Assembly (NCBI GenBank): GCA_029962745.1
Contig: JAPZVO010000106.1
Location: 27,276-91,275, forward strand
Source: Echinometra lucunter
Lineage: Eukaryota; Echinodermata; Echinoidea; Camarodonta; Echinometridae
Length of the DNA: 64,000 nt
Direction: 5' to 3'
In this document: positions 45,601 to 51,273 of the stretch, piece by piece
Numbering within the stretch: position 1 is the first letter of the stretch
How the letters are laid out: the number at the start of each line of letters is the position of its first letter
Program-made: the position numbers and the translations under genes
Notes under the pieces: generated by a model
What the model was told of the DNA's origin: nothing
What the model saw: the letters and a program-made list of their open reading frames with translations, nothing else
Databases searched by the model: none

Positions 45601-46505
45601 TTACGATCTATTAATGCTATTCCGCAGCCATTGTATTATGACAAAGGATTTTCTACCATTCCACTTTTCTTGTTGATATGATGATAATACTTTTATATAA
45701 AGGCCTTACCAGGAAAAACTGTCCAAAGCACCTCCAAGTATTACAGTAATTGAATGCAGTTACTATTCACTATACGTTACAATGCACATTGTCACCTCCT
45801 GTGGAGCACCAGGCGGCCTGCTAGCTCTTTTCTTCACAGTTTCAGCTCTCTGCCTCTCTTGCTCTCGAAACGCATGGAATACTTCTGGGATTGACAGACT
45901 AGTCATAACAGGGAGCTTAGCTGCAAGCTGTGTCGACTAGTCTCACAATCACTGAACTATGCTGTGTGGTTCTAGGAGAGATCTGGAAAGAGGAAAGAAA
46001 AGAGCTAGCAGGCAGTCGTGATTAAAGGCTTTACCATTTTATGGGCCTGCATATGCTAATCCAATCACATTGACCTTTGCATTCTACGGCGTTCCCATTT
46101 AGCACCTGAATTGTACTCATGTTTGGTTAAAAGTTGATATGCACATTTTTCTTGCATGAAATTTAACCAAATTGGACAGACTTTACCTACAGTTATGTCT
46201 TACCAAATATTGGTTTACATTTTACTAAAGAGGATACATGTTACCTTTATACGGAACAGCGAAATTTTACCGAATTTATTATCGATTGTTTTCTTTGTCG
46301 GGGAAGTGTATTTATACTTCATATGTGTATATGTATATCTTTATCCATCAGGAATCGGCCGAGTACTGAATCCACTAGGGAGCCTATTAAAGAAGCAGGA
46401 GTGATCGACATCCCTTTGGCGTCTCGGCGGCCTCGGCGGCCTCCTGATTATGAAAACCATGCGTATGATCGAAACATCCCCTATGTCCCACGCCCTGAGG
46501 ACTGA
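4652..46505 (+). CDS. HYR-Sushi repeat transmembrane protein, spliced gene model (22 coding exons)
   Basis: Predicted type I membrane protein of about 1019 residues if the one frameshift (Sushi exon 3) is ignored. Order: signal peptide (1-17), six HYR-Sushi modules (about 18-160, 161-303, 304-445, 446-587, 588-729, 730-871), a lone Sushi domain (872-931), a transmembrane helix (about 946-964) and a tail of about 50 residues. Every exon is bounded by AG/GT and all phases join: signal exon ends phase 1, HYR-a is 1-2, HYR-b 2-1, Sushi 1-1, transmembrane exon 1-2. HYR domains have an immunoglobulin-like fold and occur with Sushi/CCP domains in adhesion and complement-like proteins; hyalin is the known echinoderm HYR protein. 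A surface adhesion or recognition role is inference; no ligand can be named. Further 5' UTR exons are likely. The model rests on sequence reading only, without transcript data. Confidence 0.85.
5428..6130. repeat. CCAATTGG-rich repeat blocks
   Basis: Degenerate copies of phrases like accaattgg and ttggtccccattg recur at 5428-5660 and 5925-6130, with a third weaker block at about 8085-8185 beyond the hAT insertion. The palindromic CCAATTGG core makes the block readable on both strands. The long open frames over it are by-products of the repeat. The hAT element at 6149-8054 appears to have landed inside this repeat region. Confidence 0.6.
6360..7500. repeat. Degenerate tandem array, about 150-bp unit, rich in CGAGCGAGC
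   Basis: The phrase tatacgagcgagcg recurs at about 6360, 6507, 6795, 6943, 7167 and 7321, alternating with cctcgcttgccgaattc and gatatctaaat. Spacing near 150 bp, or about twice that, indicates a decayed tandem repeat inside the hAT-type element. No coding function. Confidence 0.65.
7680..7970. repeat. Pyrimidine-rich low-complexity tract (CT on plus strand)
   Basis: Almost continuous C/T with runs of ttttcc and ttcttc. The Ser/Phe/Leu-rich plus-strand frames and the Lys/Arg/Glu-rich minus-strand frames here are compositional artefacts. A similar tract, also followed by a poly-G run and a CCACTG-like end, lies at about 15790-16095. Confidence 0.8.
8200..8690 (+). repeat. Interspersed repeat with AGGTCA direct repeats, copy 1
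   Basis: Starts near gtccgtccgtatcgcttatg and ends near cacattatggctatatcc. Internal phrases such as tttgtaaccaaac and ggtcaaaggtcaaatgag repeat two or three times. It contains two DR1-spaced hexamer pairs at 8446-8458 (GGGTCA A AGGTCA) and 8466-8478 (AGGTCA A AGGTCA). The same family recurs at about 23690-24060, 27300-27675, 30920-31295 and 38660-39135. Confidence 0.65.
9225..9395 (-). repeat. SINE-like segment with tRNA-like A box
   Basis: On the minus strand it reads ctgtggctcagtggtagatt, like a tRNA D-arm/A box, followed by ggtccgaaacc resembling a weak B box. The plus strand carries aagcaaccaggggaccgac and gtcccctccgaagga. A degenerate version of the latter phrase precedes HYR-a of module 1 (about 10015-10080) and of the later modules (for example 22132-22165). 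Confidence 0.4.
10158..10278 (+). CDS. Module 1, HYR-a exon
   Basis: Acceptor ttcttctaaag at 10157, donor GTAAGA at 10279, phases 1 to 2. It encodes the first half of an HYR domain: TPPEIACP motif, a Thr-rich strand, TVTWAEP, then two cysteines. NCT is a possible N-glycosylation site. The joining codon is Asp; later modules have Asn because they follow a Sushi exon. Confidence 0.87.
10316..11220 (-). pseudogene. CR1-like non-LTR retrotransposon 3' part, decayed
   Basis: Reading the minus strand from about 11172 gives CGILQGSVLGSLLFLVYIND, the reverse-transcriptase QGS and YIND motifs. Further on are peptides such as TVWSHTFKTQLDKL and KKANRII, typical of the RT C-terminal region. The catalytic ADD segment is missing, so there is an internal deletion, and stops follow. 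The non-coding 3' end (about 10325-10470) matches the one at about 56740-56870 closely. Confidence 0.75.
11221..11536 (+). repeat. Possible LINE 3' UTR-like fragment
   Basis: Ends with gaaggaaataaaggtgaattc, preceded by tctgtacatctgtatgattt and a cttcgctttccgggtgtttg phrase. Such A-rich, AATAAA-bearing ends are common at invertebrate non-LTR 3' termini. There is no coding part. The call is tentative. Confidence 0.35.
11745..11866 (+). CDS. Module 1, HYR-b exon
   Basis: Acceptor ctttccaaacag, donor GTATGTG, phases 2 to 1. It encodes RIAGGASGSEFGEGSNHT, ITYEAVDTAGND, GTCSFSFSVV. The AxDxAGN stretch and final C-x-F strand are the HYR signature. NHT is a possible N-glycosylation site. One codon longer than HYR-b of modules 3-6. 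Confidence 0.88.
12245..12510. mobile_element. MITE-like element with long inverted ends, copy in module 1
   Basis: Left end AAAGGGGTATCCCACTCAGC and right end (reverse complement TAAAGGGGTTATCCCAATGA) form inverted repeats continuing through GCGGCGAACGCTTGCGAACG. TTA occurs at both edges and could be a 3-bp target duplication, though alignment at the edge is off by one. A related copy sits at the paralogous place in module 2 (20053-20319), so the insertion predates that duplication. Confidence 0.7.
12728..12913 (+). CDS. Module 1, Sushi (CCP) exon
   Basis: Acceptor ttccgcag, donor GTAAGA, phases 1-1. It encodes one complete Sushi domain of about 62 residues with six cysteines (LEC, VSC, SVC, FGC, RNC, PSC) and the SGSTPSC end with conserved Trp. 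The C-x-F-x-C spacing is like selectin-type CCP domains. A run of 12 C at 12693-12704 lies in the pyrimidine region upstream of the acceptor. Confidence 0.9.
12914..14053 (+). other. Intron between Sushi 1 and HYR-a 2
   Basis: No gene. It is the type copy of the intron shared by all modules: it opens with gtaagacaaatatacgtaca, later carries tccaaggcctaagttaatc, gggcccattttaaaa and ttatgtcac-type phrases, and ends with attaactgacagggttgaat before the acceptor. Confidence 0.7.
14054..14174 (+). CDS. Module 2, HYR-a exon
   Basis: Acceptor ctcctaaag, donor GTAAGA, phases 1 to 2. It encodes TTPPDITCPVLETQY, TVTWAEPICTDAHSPC. It retains the full HYR N-terminal signature. The first codon, split with Sushi 1, gives Asn. 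Confidence 0.87.
14660..14825. repeat. ATT/ATC trinucleotide-rich simple repeat
   Basis: Imperfect attatt and atcatt repeats over about 165 bp. The Ile/Met-rich frames on both strands are artefacts. Confidence 0.85.
15667..15697 (+). repeat. Poly-G run of 31
   Basis: Uninterrupted G run, followed after 90 bp by a long CT-rich tract. Its length is probably not exact in any assembly. Confidence 0.9.
16443..16564 (+). CDS. Module 2, HYR-b exon
   Basis: Acceptor ctttccaaacag, donor GTATGTG, phases 2 to 1. It encodes RIAGGAPGSEFSEGSDHT, ITYRAVDTAGND and RTCSFSFSVV. It has the same length as module 1, marking modules 1-2 as a subgroup distinct from 3-6. Confidence 0.88.
17451..17638. mobile_element. 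Short hAT-type MITE, 188 bp
   Basis: Inverted repeats of about 30 bp begin TAGAGTACCTACATAAAGAG on the left and end with the exact complement on the right. The 8-bp duplication ACCCTTCC flanks both sides (17443-17450 and 17639-17646). The phrase aacaaaatggcgttcaaat occurs twice inside. The termini (YARNG form) and 8-bp duplication fit hAT. Confidence 0.88.
17645..18132. repeat. Foldback sequence with about 83-bp inverted arms
   Basis: Left arm 17645-17727 starts CCCGGGCTGCGTC, and right arm 18051-18132 is its near-exact complement ending GACGCTCCCGGG. Both carry ctaccgttactgcgtaaaat. The spacer is about 320 bp. No clear target duplication was found. The short MITE at 17451-17638 abuts its left edge. 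Confidence 0.8.
18728..18833. repeat. GAT microsatellite
   Basis: Imperfect (gat)n over about 105 bp inside the hAT-type element. The His-rich frame on the minus strand is an artefact. Confidence 0.9.
19382..19457. repeat. 76-bp palindrome with perfect 24-bp arms
   Basis: Arm TACACACTAAGAAATTAGGG plus TGCA at 19382-19405 is matched exactly by its complement at 19434-19457, with a 28-base loop. It is either a tiny foldback element nested in the hAT-type transposon or part of it. Confidence 0.88.
20053..20319. mobile_element. MITE-like element, copy in module 2
   Basis: Same family and same relative intron position as 12245-12510: starts TTAAAGGGGTATCCCACTCA, and its right end is near cgttcgccgcccaatgagat. 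More decayed at the right edge. Absent from modules 3-5. Confidence 0.65.
20581..20766 (+). CDS. Module 2, Sushi exon
   Basis: Acceptor tttttccacag, donor GTAAGA, phases 1-1. Intact six-cysteine Sushi domain (IQC, VSC, SVC, FSC, RTC, PSC). The 5' part is unique, but from 20651 onward it is essentially identical to Sushi 3 and 4, so the left breakpoint of the recent tandem duplication lies within this exon. Confidence 0.9.
20954..21053. repeat. Hairpin with 23-bp arms, copy A
   Basis: GGGAGATACCACATTTATTT plus CCC is matched by its complement with one mismatch. A nested TTGTCCC/GGGCAA pair flanks cgagtcgaggacgag. It may be the end of a MITE extending toward about 21500. Identical hairpins occur at 24566-24665 and 28184-28283. 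Confidence 0.75.
22238..22358 (+). CDS. Module 3, HYR-a exon
   Basis: Acceptor ttcttctaaag, donor GTAAGA, phases 1 to 2. It encodes TSPPDINCPDLGTQY, TVTWAEPTCTDPHSPC. Identical to modules 4 and 5 as far as I compared. Confidence 0.87.
22826..22944 (+). CDS. Module 3, HYR-b exon
   Basis: Acceptor ctttccaaacag, donor GTATGTG, phases 2 to 1. It encodes RIAGGAPGTPFSEGYHTV, TYRTEDTAGND, RTCSFSFSVV. One codon shorter than modules 1-2. The AGN signature is retained, but the usual AxD is TED here. Confidence 0.88.
23690..24060 (+). repeat. AGGTCA-bearing interspersed repeat, copy in module 3
   Basis: Same family as 8200-8690: cgcttatgaattaaacttg, tttgtaacaaaaattg, ggtcagaggcgaaatgag, ending cattatggctattgccttg. 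A DR1-type pair GGGTCA A AGGTCA is at 23955-23967. Duplicated with the block: pairs at 27568-27580 and 31189-31201. Confidence 0.7.
24194..24378 (+). CDS. Module 3, Sushi exon, frameshifted
   Basis: Acceptor ttttccgcag, donor GTAAGA. It is 185 bp, whereas all other module Sushi exons are 186 bp. The phrase ggattttcttctg of the sister exons is ggatttcttctg here, a single T deletion, so the normal frame meets TGA at 24301-24303. The exon is phase 1-1, so skipping it would restore an open message. It could be a homopolymer sequencing or assembly error; nothing else in the exon is decayed. A 13-base C run (24168-24180) precedes the acceptor. Confidence 0.85.
25848..25968 (+). CDS. Module 4, HYR-a exon
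   Basis: Acceptor ttcttctaaag, donor GTAAGA, phases 1 to 2. No difference from module 3 was noticed over the exon. Confidence 0.87.
26438..26556 (+). CDS. Module 4, HYR-b exon
   Basis: Acceptor ctttccaaacag, donor GTATGTG, phases 2 to 1. The peptide is the same as module 3. Confidence 0.88.
27811..27996 (+). CDS. Module 4, Sushi exon
   Basis: Acceptor ttttccgcag, donor GTAAGA, phases 1-1. Intact: LQC, VSC, SVC, FSC, RTC, PSC cysteines. It shows what Sushi 3 looked like before its deletion. A 17-base C run (27781-27797) lies just upstream. Confidence 0.9.
29468..29588 (+). CDS. Module 5, HYR-a exon
   Basis: Acceptor ttcttctaaag, donor GTAAGA, phases 1 to 2. Same peptide as modules 3 and 4. 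Confidence 0.87.
30059..30177 (+). CDS. Module 5, HYR-b exon
   Basis: Acceptor ctttccaaacag, donor GTATGTG, phases 2 to 1. Same peptide as modules 3 and 4. Confidence 0.88.
31425..31610 (+). CDS. Module 5, Sushi exon
   Basis: Acceptor ttttccgcag, donor GTAAGA, phases 1-1. Intact Sushi domain. The 5' part is like Sushi 3/4; near the 3' end it differs (RTCLRSS for RTCSRSS, then gtaagacaaat after the exon), so the right edge of the tandem duplication lies within this exon. A 10-base C run is at 31402-31411. Confidence 0.9.
32550..34080 (+). pseudogene. CR1/Jockey-like non-LTR reverse transcriptase remnant
   Basis: Peptide blocks in order: EFRHGCSTKLSLTNLI (32814-), VGVFIDFAKAFDTIKHSII (RT motif A), a decayed GVP.GSVLG region, LIYINDLP, FRFFADDSDLF (catalytic ADD, about 33140-33170), then FGIRIDDNSTWVNHID and LYRLRNFVSRKLLVMLY from the C-terminal region. 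Several frameshifts and stops (for example TGA near 33542) make it dead. It replaces part of the conserved intron between Sushi 5 and HYR-a 6: homology to sister introns stops at about 32540 and resumes at ctagctcggtgag (34081). Confidence 0.88.
34161..34281 (+). CDS. Module 6, HYR-a exon
   Basis: Acceptor ttcctaaag, donor GTAAGA, phases 1 to 2. It encodes TIPPDITCPALGTQY, TVTWTEPICTDAHSTC. Closer to module 2 than to modules 3-5 in this half. Confidence 0.87.
35039..35552. mobile_element. GC-rich MITE-like element with inverted ends
   Basis: ATGCCTAGTTTACATTTG on the left (from about 35050) is complemented by CAAATGTAAACCAGGCAT on the right (to about 35550). GGAGGCA occurs at 35032-35038 and 35553-35559 and may be a target duplication, but the left inverted end starts about 10 bp inside it. 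The interior is rich in cggcctc and gtacg motifs. Confidence 0.6.
35753..36331. mobile_element. hAT-type non-autonomous element, 579 bp (family member 1)
   Basis: Ends CAGTGGTAGCACCA and TGGTGCCGCCACTG. The 8-bp duplication TTAAGAAG is exact (35745-35752 and 36332-36339). The interior has poly-G/poly-C tracts giving tttgcccccc repeats and short gctcgctcgctt segments. A close relative is at 50673-51273. No open transposase frame. Confidence 0.9.
38263..38381 (+). CDS. Module 6, HYR-b exon
   Basis: Acceptor cttaccaaccag, donor GTATGTG, phases 2 to 1. It encodes RIAGGAPGTPFSEGFHTV, TYRAEDTTGND, RTCSFSFSVV. The usual AGN is TGN here. Length as in modules 3-5. Confidence 0.87.
38660..39135 (+). 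repeat. AGGTCA-bearing interspersed repeat, copy in module 6
   Basis: Contains tttgtaacacaaatt, ggggtcaaatgg and gtcaaaggtcaaatcag, and ends cacattatggctattgcctt. Its hexamer pairs are imperfect. It is preceded by a run of about 22 A (38649-38670). Confidence 0.6.
39259..39444 (+). CDS. Module 6, Sushi exon
   Basis: Acceptor ttttccgcag, donor GTAAGA, phases 1-1. Intact: LQC, VSC, SMC, SSC, RTC, TSC cysteines; SGSTTSC replaces SGSTPSC. There is no poly-C run upstream, unlike modules 1, 3, 4 and 5. Confidence 0.9.
39457..40387. mobile_element. Insertion with TCACTTCGTG-type repeats, in the intron after Sushi 6
   Basis: Sister introns read gtaagacaaatatacgtacatg without interruption. Here the phrase is split at about 39456 and resumes at 40384 (aaatatacgtacatg), so about 0.93 kb was inserted, perhaps with AAAT duplicated. 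Motifs tttcacgaagtgacgg (39471), cccgaagtgacgg (39650), ccgtcacttcgtgaaaa (39706 and 40097) form mutually inverted copies. No open frame of note. Confidence 0.7.
41006..41031. repeat. AATG microsatellite
   Basis: Six tandem gaat/aatg units upstream of the last Sushi exon. Confidence 0.85.
41096..41275 (+). CDS. Sushi 7 exon (divergent)
   Basis: Acceptor cttgattcaag, donor GTATCTG, phases 1-1. It encodes TTCRTELANPYHGEVSC, NSICSYTCDPDYTMKSG, RTCTDSGWSGTSAEC: six cysteines and the conserved Trp of a Sushi domain. It is clearly not a recent copy of the module Sushi exons and follows Sushi 6 without an HYR between. It is the membrane-proximal domain. Confidence 0.87.
41276..45279 (+). other. Intron between Sushi 7 and transmembrane exon (4 kb)
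   Basis: No exon recognised. It contains a large element-like structure (about 41712-44525) with long inverted arms; the rest is AT-rich with no recognisable feature. Confidence 0.6.
41712..44525. mobile_element. Element-like sequence with long inverted arms
   Basis: Arm 42145-42405 (attcgaatgtttcagagctg to ggccggggcagcccgccat) is the complement, with substitutions, of 44268-44525 (gggcagccccggccctcag to cattcgaatataaatcattg). The left side also holds direct tandem copies: gattctgcccttgggggccg near 41800 and gattctgcccttgagggcca near 42050. About 1.85 kb separates the arms, with no convincing protein. Outer edges and target duplication not resolved. Confidence 0.6.
45280..45391 (+). CDS. Transmembrane exon
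   Basis: Acceptor accatttcaacag, phases 1 to 2; the donor is AG followed by GTTAAAG. It encodes a short acidic stalk (ETEEAISIASVAQD) and then AALPVALILIVIVLIIVVL, a single 19-residue helix, followed by KRRKR as a cytoplasmic stop-transfer cluster. Orientation is therefore type I with the HYR-Sushi array outside. Confidence 0.88.
45816..46013. repeat. Inverted repeat, possible short MITE
   Basis: GCCTGCTAGCTCTTTTCTT (45816-45834) is exactly complemented at 45995-46013. It lies in the intron between the transmembrane and tail exons. No clear target duplication. Confidence 0.6.
46352..46505 (+). CDS. Last coding exon: cytoplasmic tail and stop
   Basis: Acceptor tttatccatcag, entered in phase 2, stop TGA at 46503-46505. 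The tail of about 50 residues has a basic proline-rich stretch (SRRPRRPPD) directly followed by YENHAY and then IPYVPRPED. The Y-E-N order matches the known Grb2-type pYxN SH2 ligand form and the basic-proline stretch resembles SH3 ligands; signalling use is inference. Confidence 0.87.
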
Positions 46506-46620
46506 TTCTGACACCCATGCTGGCACCCTTATCAAGATCTCAATACCAACACACAGAGCTACCTGAATCTGAGTGCCCCCCCCCCCCCCATAGGCCAAGA
46601 CAAGAAACCTGATCAGGAAG

Positions 46621-46626
46621 AATAAA
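46621..46626 (+). terminator. Candidate polyadenylation signal AATAAA
   Basis: Canonical hexamer 116 bases after the stop codon of the receptor gene, following a poly-C run (46577-46589). It is the first AATAAA after the stop. Later sites may also be used. Confidence 0.55.
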
Positions 46627-49600
46627 GTGATGCTTTGTAGAGACAGATACTGTATGTCAACGTACAGGGTATTAATAGTAGCGGTTGTGTTTCATACGTC
46701 ATTATATGCACCGGCGAAAATTGCTCCAGAAATACTTAATACTGGACCCTGGACTAAAGACTAATATCAAACCCTAACCTTAAACCTAAACTTGACCCCA
46801 AAACCTATAGCAACCCTCAACCTAAAGTGCATCTTTCACGGAATAAAATCGGGATTAATTTTCTTCGGAACATGCACTATGTCGGTCACTGTTTGATTAA
46901 GACAGTACTTTATAAGATTCATAGTCATGAAGGAATCGTTACGTAAACTTTCTTTATAAAAAAAGAGTGCTAGTCAACAATGACAATTTGTAAGGGCAGG
47001 ACAAAAGGTTGCCTAAAAATATTATATTTACTCTTTTCTTCGTCTTCGTATCTTACATTACTTCCTGTCCCTTTGATCTAAAAAGAGTGACAATGGATGA
47101 TTTGGCATGTCGAGGTTTTTAATGTTTATTCAAGGATTCAGTTTTTGGAAATGATTTAATATAGTTTCGAAACAAAAGGCCTACAGCTTGGCTGTCTCCA
47201 AGGCCGTTTCTTGATTCTGCCGTATTTGTGTAAAGTTAAGTTGTTGCTGTTGTGGATTGTCCGTAAAGGCTTAGGTCATATCGGAGGAGGTGTAATCTTC
47301 AGCATTAATGCCACATTGATGGATTGATTTCTTGGGTAATCGTATACTCCTTAATATTATTCTTTAAGTTTTTCTTCCGACTATTATATTTCTTAATAAC
47401 GTGTATATACACCTTTCACGTAACCGCGATGAACATTCTAGAGATAGGATTTGTGCGCAGAATGTTTTGATATGGAAATGATATGATAGTATGCAGTACT
47501 ACTCTTTCAGTCATTTATATTCAAGTACACTGTAAAAAAATACTGGGTAAAAATGATCCATAATGACTGCAGTTTTAATAGATTTTCATGTTGATTTTGA
47601 GTAATTTTCCCGATCACATTCACTTTTTTGCTTCAACTTTGTGGGGCATATACTATTGAGCAGACGTTGGTCTGAAACCATCAAGTTTTGACACTTTTTC
47701 CATGTTTACCCATTTAAGCTTTTTAGTGTGTGGCATATTATAGAGGCATACTGTATCATGTAAGTAATGAATTTGAATTATAATTAAAGAATGAAAGAAA
47801 TTATCACTACTAATTCTGAAGCATACCATTTATGAACTTTGCCACATACTGGTCATTGGTATAAAAAAAAAGTAGAGGCATAATGCCTCTCAGCTTTTTC
47901 TGGTCCGGCTTTCAGAGCAATTTACAAGTAAGATGGGATTTAAATGACCGGTATATGACAAAGTTCATAAGTGATATGCCTCAGAATTGGTAGTGATAGT
48001 TTCTTTCATTCTTCAATATCCGTGATATCTGTTATATAATTCAAATTTACTCAGAATGTTAGCTAGGCTTTCCAACTAAATTTCAATTGAGTTTTTTGGA
48101 TATTCATATGTTTGCATGGTTTTTGTTAACAGACTGTCTATTTATCAAGTAACGATGAGCATTGATTTGCCATTAGTTTCTTGCTTGTCATGTCAGCGCT
48201 TAGCTTTTTGGAGTATATTTCACTGAATGCAATCCATTTGTAGATTATATTTAAGTTCATAGATAAAGAAATCTCTGCAAATTCTGTCGTTTGATATTTT
48301 CAAAATATACAGTATGTTTTGACTACGTTGTTTGCATTTTATGTTAAGTATGTACGTCTTATGCAATGTTTTTCTTAAGACCTGGGTGAGGCTCGATTAG
48401 AATAGTGTACTATTATAGCCCCTTTGGCGAATGTTCTGTCTTTCAGGTAATTCTTTTTTTTTTAATGCCGTTGTTAAGCAGTCAGTTAATTCTGAAGAAT
48501 TAAAATCTTAACCTCTTTCAAATTCAAATTCTAATTCAAATTCGTATTTATTCATTTCAAGGAACACAGTGGCATTACGTACATGTAGGTTTGATATACA
48601 AAACATGTTTTTTTCTTCTTCTTCTTGACCAGTGAATACACATGAATGATCTTTAGAAGAAAAGTCTTAAATTCTGTAGAAATGGAGGGATCCACCATAA
48701 AACAGAGCTTGTAATTTGTGGACCCCCTGAAAAGATGCTAAAATATTATTGTGCTTATGCGAAGACTTAGGAAAAACATGGAACAATAACAATAACATAA
48801 CAAGTGCAAGATAGCTGATGCACGCACATAAAAGAAAAACGAGACAAGAAAGAAATGAAAGCATTAAATTCGACATCAAACAGACTTTATATTTACTATA
48901 CTTAAATAGTTTAGAAATGAGATCATGGTATGGGAAAGAGATAAAGAAAAAGCAAAAGGGAGAGAAGGGGGGAGAGAGAAAAGATGCAAAACTTGATACG
49001 GAGAGAAGGAGAAGAAATGGAAAGGGAGGGAACGGCGAGATGAAACAGACTGAGAGGGAGAGAGAGAGGGGCAGTGTGAAAGTAAGATGAGGTTAGAAAG
49101 AGAGAGTGAAAGGTGAGAAAGAGAGAGGTGAAAGAGAGGGAGAGAGAGAGTAGAAAAGGAAATCAGTGTGTGTGGGTGTGTGTGTGTGTGTGAGAGAGAG
49201 TGAGAGAGCGTGAAGGAGGGAGGGAGAGATCGAAAGAGATTGGTGAGAATCATATAAAGAGATCACAGATAATGAGATGAAAACGAAGAGCCACTGGGTT
49301 GTCACTTCAGATCAAAAAAGCCTTCTTTAACAGACGAAAAAATAAACTCATAAACTTCTGTCTTTCGTTTGAATTCCATTCACAAGAGGCCTACATTACA
49401 ACTCATTTCGTCTCAGAGGCAGCGCTACAGGGGGAGGTAGGGGACGACCGCCCCTATAATTTTTCCAGTGATAAAAAAAGAAGAAAGAGTAGTATAAGGG
49501 AGAGATGGCACTGCAAGGGCGGCGGAGCCAGGGGAACACCGATAACCCACATTGCAACCAGATTTAGTGACCCTTTCGTCTTTTTCAGCATCCTTTCCCT

Positions 49601-49840
49601 TCTGAATATTTTAATTATGATTGTATAATTGATAATTTGAATAATGAAAAAAAAAGGGCTTAAATCTATGAATCCGAAATTCGCGACAGCAATGTTCACT
49701 TTATTGTGGCATATTATCAATGATGATGATGGTGGTGATGATGATGATAATGATAATAAAGTACATTACAGAGCACATTACATTAAACATTTCAATGCAC
49801 CTTTACACGCTGATAAATCACAAGTATAGATATTCTATTA
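46627..49840. other. Intergenic, low gene content
   Basis: No gene recognised. It has a foldback near 47768-48055 (arms sharing gaatgaaagaaattatcactac and atgaactttg) and a GA-rich tract (about 48950-49230) that gives Lys/Arg/Glu frames on plus and Ser/Leu/His frames on minus. Confidence 0.6.
47768..48055. repeat. Foldback with about 85-bp arms
   Basis: Left arm about 47768-47860 (tttgaattataattaaagaatgaa to catactggtcatt) is the complement with mismatches of about 47950-48050 (atgaccggtatatgacaaag to tataattcaaattt). Probably a decayed foldback transposon. Confidence 0.65.
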
Positions 49841-49855
49841 TGTTACGTTACCTTA

Positions 49856-50440
49856 CCATGCTTACATTACATTACATTACCTTACATTACCTTACATTAC
49901 ATTACCTTACATTACCTTACATTACCTTACAGTACCTTACATTACATTACCTTACATTACCTTACATTACCTTACATTACATTACCTTACATTACCTTAC
50001 ATTACATTACCTTACATCACCTTACATTACCTTACCTTACCTTACATTACATTACATCACCTTACCTTACATTACATTACATTACATTACCTTACATTAC
50101 ATTACATTACCTTACATTACACTACATTACATTACCTTACATTACCTTACATTACATTACGTTACCTTACATTACCTTACATTACATTACCTTACATTAC
50201 ATTACATTACATTACCTTACATTACATTACCTTACATTACATTACCTTACATTACATTACATTACATTACCTTACCTTACATTACCTTACATTACATTAC
50301 ATTACCTTACATTACATTAGCTTACATTACATTAGCTTACATTACATTACCTTAGCTTACATTACATTACATTACACTACATTACATTACATTACCTTAC
50401 ATTACATTACATTACATTACCTCACATTACTTTATATTAC
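49856..50440 (+). repeat. TTACM pentanucleotide satellite array, about 0.6 kb
   Basis: Continuous 5-bp units, ttaca alternating irregularly with ttacc, for nearly 600 bp, decaying at the right edge. It opens a 211-codon frame of Tyr/Ile/Thr/Leu/His repeats because 5 and 3 give a 15-bp coding period; this is not a gene. It is unlike the TTAGGG telomere unit. Confidence 0.93.
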
Positions 50441-50639
50441 ATTATGACATTACCTTATCTTAAATTGCAATATCTTATATGACATTAATTCTGATATGCT
50501 TAACAACTCTACAAACTACTCTACAGTTAGAATATAGAACAGAAAATTTGTAGCTGGGAATACTAGGTACACGGAGGTTAACTAGAGGAAGATGAGAAAA
50601 GGTGTTTTTAATATACATTTAAAAGAATCCAAAGGAGCA

Positions 50640-50672
<33 letters not shown>

Positions 50673-51273
50673 AAGTGGCGGCACCAAGGGGGGGGGGGGG
50701 CATGGGGGGGGCATTTGCCCCCCCACTCAGAAGCTTTGCCCCCCCAGTTGCCCCCCCAGTTGCCCCCCCAGAAATTTTGAGGACTGAAAAGAAAAATTAT
50801 ACAGTAATTTGTAAATTAATAGATGTTGTCATAAGCATCATATTCAAGCTGTGAAGTGCTCTAAAATACCATTTTCCGCTCTTCAAAACTTCGATTGAAA
50901 ACCAAAAAAGTGGTTATTTTTGGCTCGCTCGCTTCGCTCGCTCGTCATATCTATAAAGTTCTCTTCTAAAATGCGATTAAAAACAAGAAAAGTAGCCATT
51001 TTTGGCTCGCTCGCTTCGCTCGCTCATCATATTTCAGGATATTTATTCGAAAATGCGATTAAAAACAAAAAAAGTGGCTATTTTTTGTTAGCTCGCTTTG
51101 CTCGCTCGCAAAATTGATATTAAAATGTGTGTAAGAGGACAAAAAAACCTTGCGCTTCATGCTCAATTTCTCCATACACGCAAAAAAAAAGGTGACTGCC
51201 GGTGCCCCCCCCCCAACATTTTCTTTTGCCCTCCATTTGCCCCCCCACTTTAACAATCCTGGTGCCCCCACTG
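50673..51273. mobile_element. hAT-type non-autonomous element (family member 2)
   Basis: Nearly the same sequence as 35753-36331: agtggcggcaccaagg at the left, caatcctggtgcccccactg at the right, with the tttgccccccc and gctcgctcgcttcgctcg interior. GGTGGTGG flanks both ends (50665-50672 and 51274-51281), consistent with an 8-bp duplication although it lies in a GAT/GGT microsatellite. The left terminal C has become A. Confidence 0.82.

Noticed and set aside
48818..49305. Basic and Ser/Leu-rich frames over the GA tract
   Set aside because: Low-complexity purine tract; frames on both strands mirror composition.
49720..50355. 211-codon open frame of Tyr-Ile-Thr-Leu-His repeats
   Set aside because: It is the translation of the TTACM pentamer array; a 15-bp joint period avoids stops by chance.
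49856..50440. Telomere-like repeat
   Set aside because: The unit is TTACA/TTACC, 5 bp, not TTAGGG or a known variant, and it is internal.
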